Positions 6,945 through 7,590 of a stretch of 7,590 bases of DNA are shown piece by piece (the stretch's first letter is position 1; each line of letters opens with the position of its first letter). This DNA is from Robiginitomaculum sp. (lineage in GTDB: Bacteria; Pseudomonadota; Alphaproteobacteria; Caulobacterales; Maricaulaceae), in contig JAKITZ010000113.1 in the NCBI GenBank assembly GCA_021647805.1, forward strand, positions 1 to 7,590, read 5' to 3'. The translations under genes were made by a program, and so were the position numbers. The notes under the pieces are model-generated. The model was not told the DNA's origin. It saw nothing but the letters and a program-made list of their open reading frames with translations, and searched no databases.

Positions 6945-6992
6945 AGCATTTGCCAACAAAAGTGGGTACCGGTTTTGTGGTGAGCAAATGCG
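6942..6992. repeat. Rhizobial-type intergenic palindrome (RIME-like)
   Basis: An imperfect palindrome begins at the exporter's stop codon. The outer arms GCATTTGC (6946-6953) and GCAAATGC (6984-6991) are perfect complements; the inner arms ACAAAA (6956-6961) and TTTTGT (6973-6978) also pair, around a loop with GGTACC. The pattern CTAGAGCATTT...AAAAGTGG..ACCGGTTTT...AAATGCG matches a dispersed palindrome I know from Rhizobium, Brucella and relatives. Assignment to a named class (RIME or Bru-RS) is uncertain. It may act as a 3' mRNA stabiliser, but no T-run follows directly, so it is not a standard terminator. Confidence 0.7.
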
Positions 6993-7110
6993 ACCAGCAA
7001 TAACCGTAAACCGGTATTATGTTAGTTGCTTTATAATTTTTCCTGTTACCCTCACAAAATATTACTGTGCACTTCAATAGATTACCATAATTTTAGCTAA
7101 GATCACAAAA

Positions 7111-7154
7111 CCGCCTTATTTCCGTCCAGAACCCGCCTTATCTAATCGCCATCT
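7111..7154. repeat. Two adjacent 22-bp imperfect direct repeats
   Basis: CCGCCTTAT occurs at 7111-7119 and again at 7133-7141, exactly 22 bp apart, and similarity continues beyond the 9-mer (both copies carry a CCA at the same later position). Read on the minus strand, the units contain GGACGGAAATAAGGCGG-type sequence. Multiple internal repeats of about 20 bp near the ends are typical of IS21-family elements, and these bases remind me of such ends, but the assignment is tentative. Confidence 0.45.
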
Positions 7155-7160
7155 TGTCAT

Positions 7161-7256
7161 TGTCGACCGGCGGCAAGCAATTCACTTCGCCAGACTTGGT
7201 TTCCAGACAGCCCCCCAGCCCCCCGGGCCAGGCGAGAGCTTTTCCTTCGGTCGACA
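7161..7256. repeat. 96-bp segment with 9-bp terminal inverted repeats, possible mobile-element remnant
   Basis: TGTCGACCG at 7161-7169 is the exact complement of CGGTCGACA at 7248-7256. Nested inside, AAGC (7175-7178) pairs with GCTT (7238-7241), and TCGCC (7187-7191) with GGCGA (7231-7235). The interior contains two runs of six C (7211-7216, 7219-7224), which stand out from the AT-rich surroundings. It could be a miniature or internally deleted element, or two ends of IS copies left face to face. No clear target duplication is visible. Confidence 0.4.
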
Positions 7257-7590
7257 CCATTTCCCAAAAGTTATTTGAACTTTATAAGCATACCTACACC
7301 AACTCAAAAAATGGGGAATAGTTCGTCGCGGTCGAAGGTGACTATAATTTCCTCTGCGGTATTTGCGCCGTGGTAAAAGCTGATAAATCCGATCTTTCAT
7401 TGTCGCCCGCCAATAAACATAACGGTAAATTGACTCATGGCTGATCGCCAGAGTAGTTTGTTAGATCGTTAACCGGCCTGCAATTTGTTCAGGCGACCAT
7501 CCCATTGCAAGATGATCCAAAACATGTTTGCGCAAGGCCGGTTGACGATCCATTTTATGTTTAGATCCACGTGCGCGCCGCCTAGCGGTT
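7257..7590 (-). pseudogene. IS30-family transposase, degraded remnant, continuing past the window edge
   Basis: Reading leftward from 7590, one frame gives an IS30-type N-terminal/middle region: RRRARGSKHKMDRQPALRK, then the diagnostic WSPEQIAGRL (7496-7467), then ISHESIYRYVYWRA (about 7442-7401) and LLPRRKYRRG. An in-frame TAA at 7463-7461 interrupts the protein just after GRLTI, where intact members often have Glu, so a single G-to-T change would explain it. Similarity fades after about 7340; a weak echo, TFGKW near 7270-7257, may correspond to the conserved (T)FGHWEGDL block that carries the first catalytic Asp, which is lost. The catalytic C-terminal domain is absent, replaced by unrelated sequence starting with TGTCGACCG. 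It is therefore inactive. Whether the 5' end is intact cannot be seen. The frame stays open to 7182, but its tail does not look like transposase. Confidence 0.8.

Larger units (their letters stand above)
6945..7590. other. Gene-free accessory tail made of repeats and IS remnants
   Basis: No intact gene was found here on either strand. In order it holds the palindrome at 6942-6992, an AT-rich stretch (about 6993-7110) with one weak stem (6999-7018) and a T-rich run near 7037-7042, two 22-bp imperfect repeats (7111-7154), a 96-bp inverted-repeat-bounded segment with two six-C runs (7161-7256), and the IS30 transposase remnant (7257-7590, minus strand). The AT-rich stretch shows no recognisable RNA gene or promoter. 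Confidence 0.7.

Noticed and set aside
6946..7042. Palindrome plus later T-rich run as the operon's intrinsic terminator
   Set aside because: The first T-rich run is about 45 bases after the stem, too far for a standard intrinsic terminator; a weak stem at 6999-7018 is also too distant from it.
6799..7077. Minus-strand frame from the spacer into the exporter gene
   Set aside because: It runs through the dispersed palindrome and then antisense to the ATPase C-terminus; no motif supports it.
7102..7160. CRISPR-like repeats
   Set aside because: Only two imperfect copies with no spacer between them; no leader and no cas genes.
7182..7400. Stand-alone 72-residue minus-strand gene
   Set aside because: Its first part is the continuation of the IS30 transposase after the in-frame TAA, and its tail is read through the inverted-repeat segment; it is part of the pseudogene.

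Overview
The window looks like an alphaproteobacterial chromosome segment, most likely from the Hyphomicrobiales (Rhizobiales), of moderate and rather AT-leaning composition. Three things point there. The order pmbA-cysQ-DUF4170-msbA-like transporter is an alphaproteobacterial arrangement. DUF4170 itself is essentially restricted to that class. The palindrome that starts at the stop codon of the transporter gene has the form of an intergenic repeat common in rhizobial and Brucella-type genomes. No genus can be assigned from the sequence alone.

Layout. Positions 2-397 hold the 3' two thirds of tag (3-methyladenine-DNA glycosylase I), cut by the window edge. A 111-bp spacer follows, with a possible promoter (421-450) and a perfect inverted repeat (459-473). 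Seven genes then run on the + strand with short gaps or overlaps: a long-form ketoacyl synthase III (509-1627), a cytoplasmic FrnE-type DsbA-family oxidoreductase (1627-2277, 1-bp overlap), a MAPEG membrane protein (2362-2754), pmbA/tldE (2797-4164), a CysQ-type bisphosphate nucleotidase (4161-4970, 4-bp overlap), a DUF4170 protein (4976-5224), and an MsbA-type ABC exporter (5184-6944, 41-bp overlap). Positions 6945-7590 contain no intact gene. They hold a rhizobial-type palindrome, two 22-bp imperfect direct repeats, a 96-bp segment bounded by a 9-bp inverted repeat, and an IS30-family transposase remnant on the minus strand that runs off the window.

How the genes fit together. The first block combines a fatty-acid condensing enzyme, a thiol oxidoreductase and a membrane detoxification-type protein. 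The second block is the conserved pmbA-cysQ-DUF4170-exporter string, which in many alphaproteobacteria leads into lipid A/Kdo genes (DUF374 acyltransferase, waaA, lpxK). Here that continuation is absent and insertion-sequence debris takes its place.

I found no strong case for an entirely new system. The most rewarding points are two perfect operator-like palindromes in the operon spacers, the 41-bp overlap of DUF4170 with the exporter, the repeat that overlaps the exporter's stop codon, and the layered mobile-element remains after 7100, where the IS30 remnant appears to end exactly at one arm of a second element.
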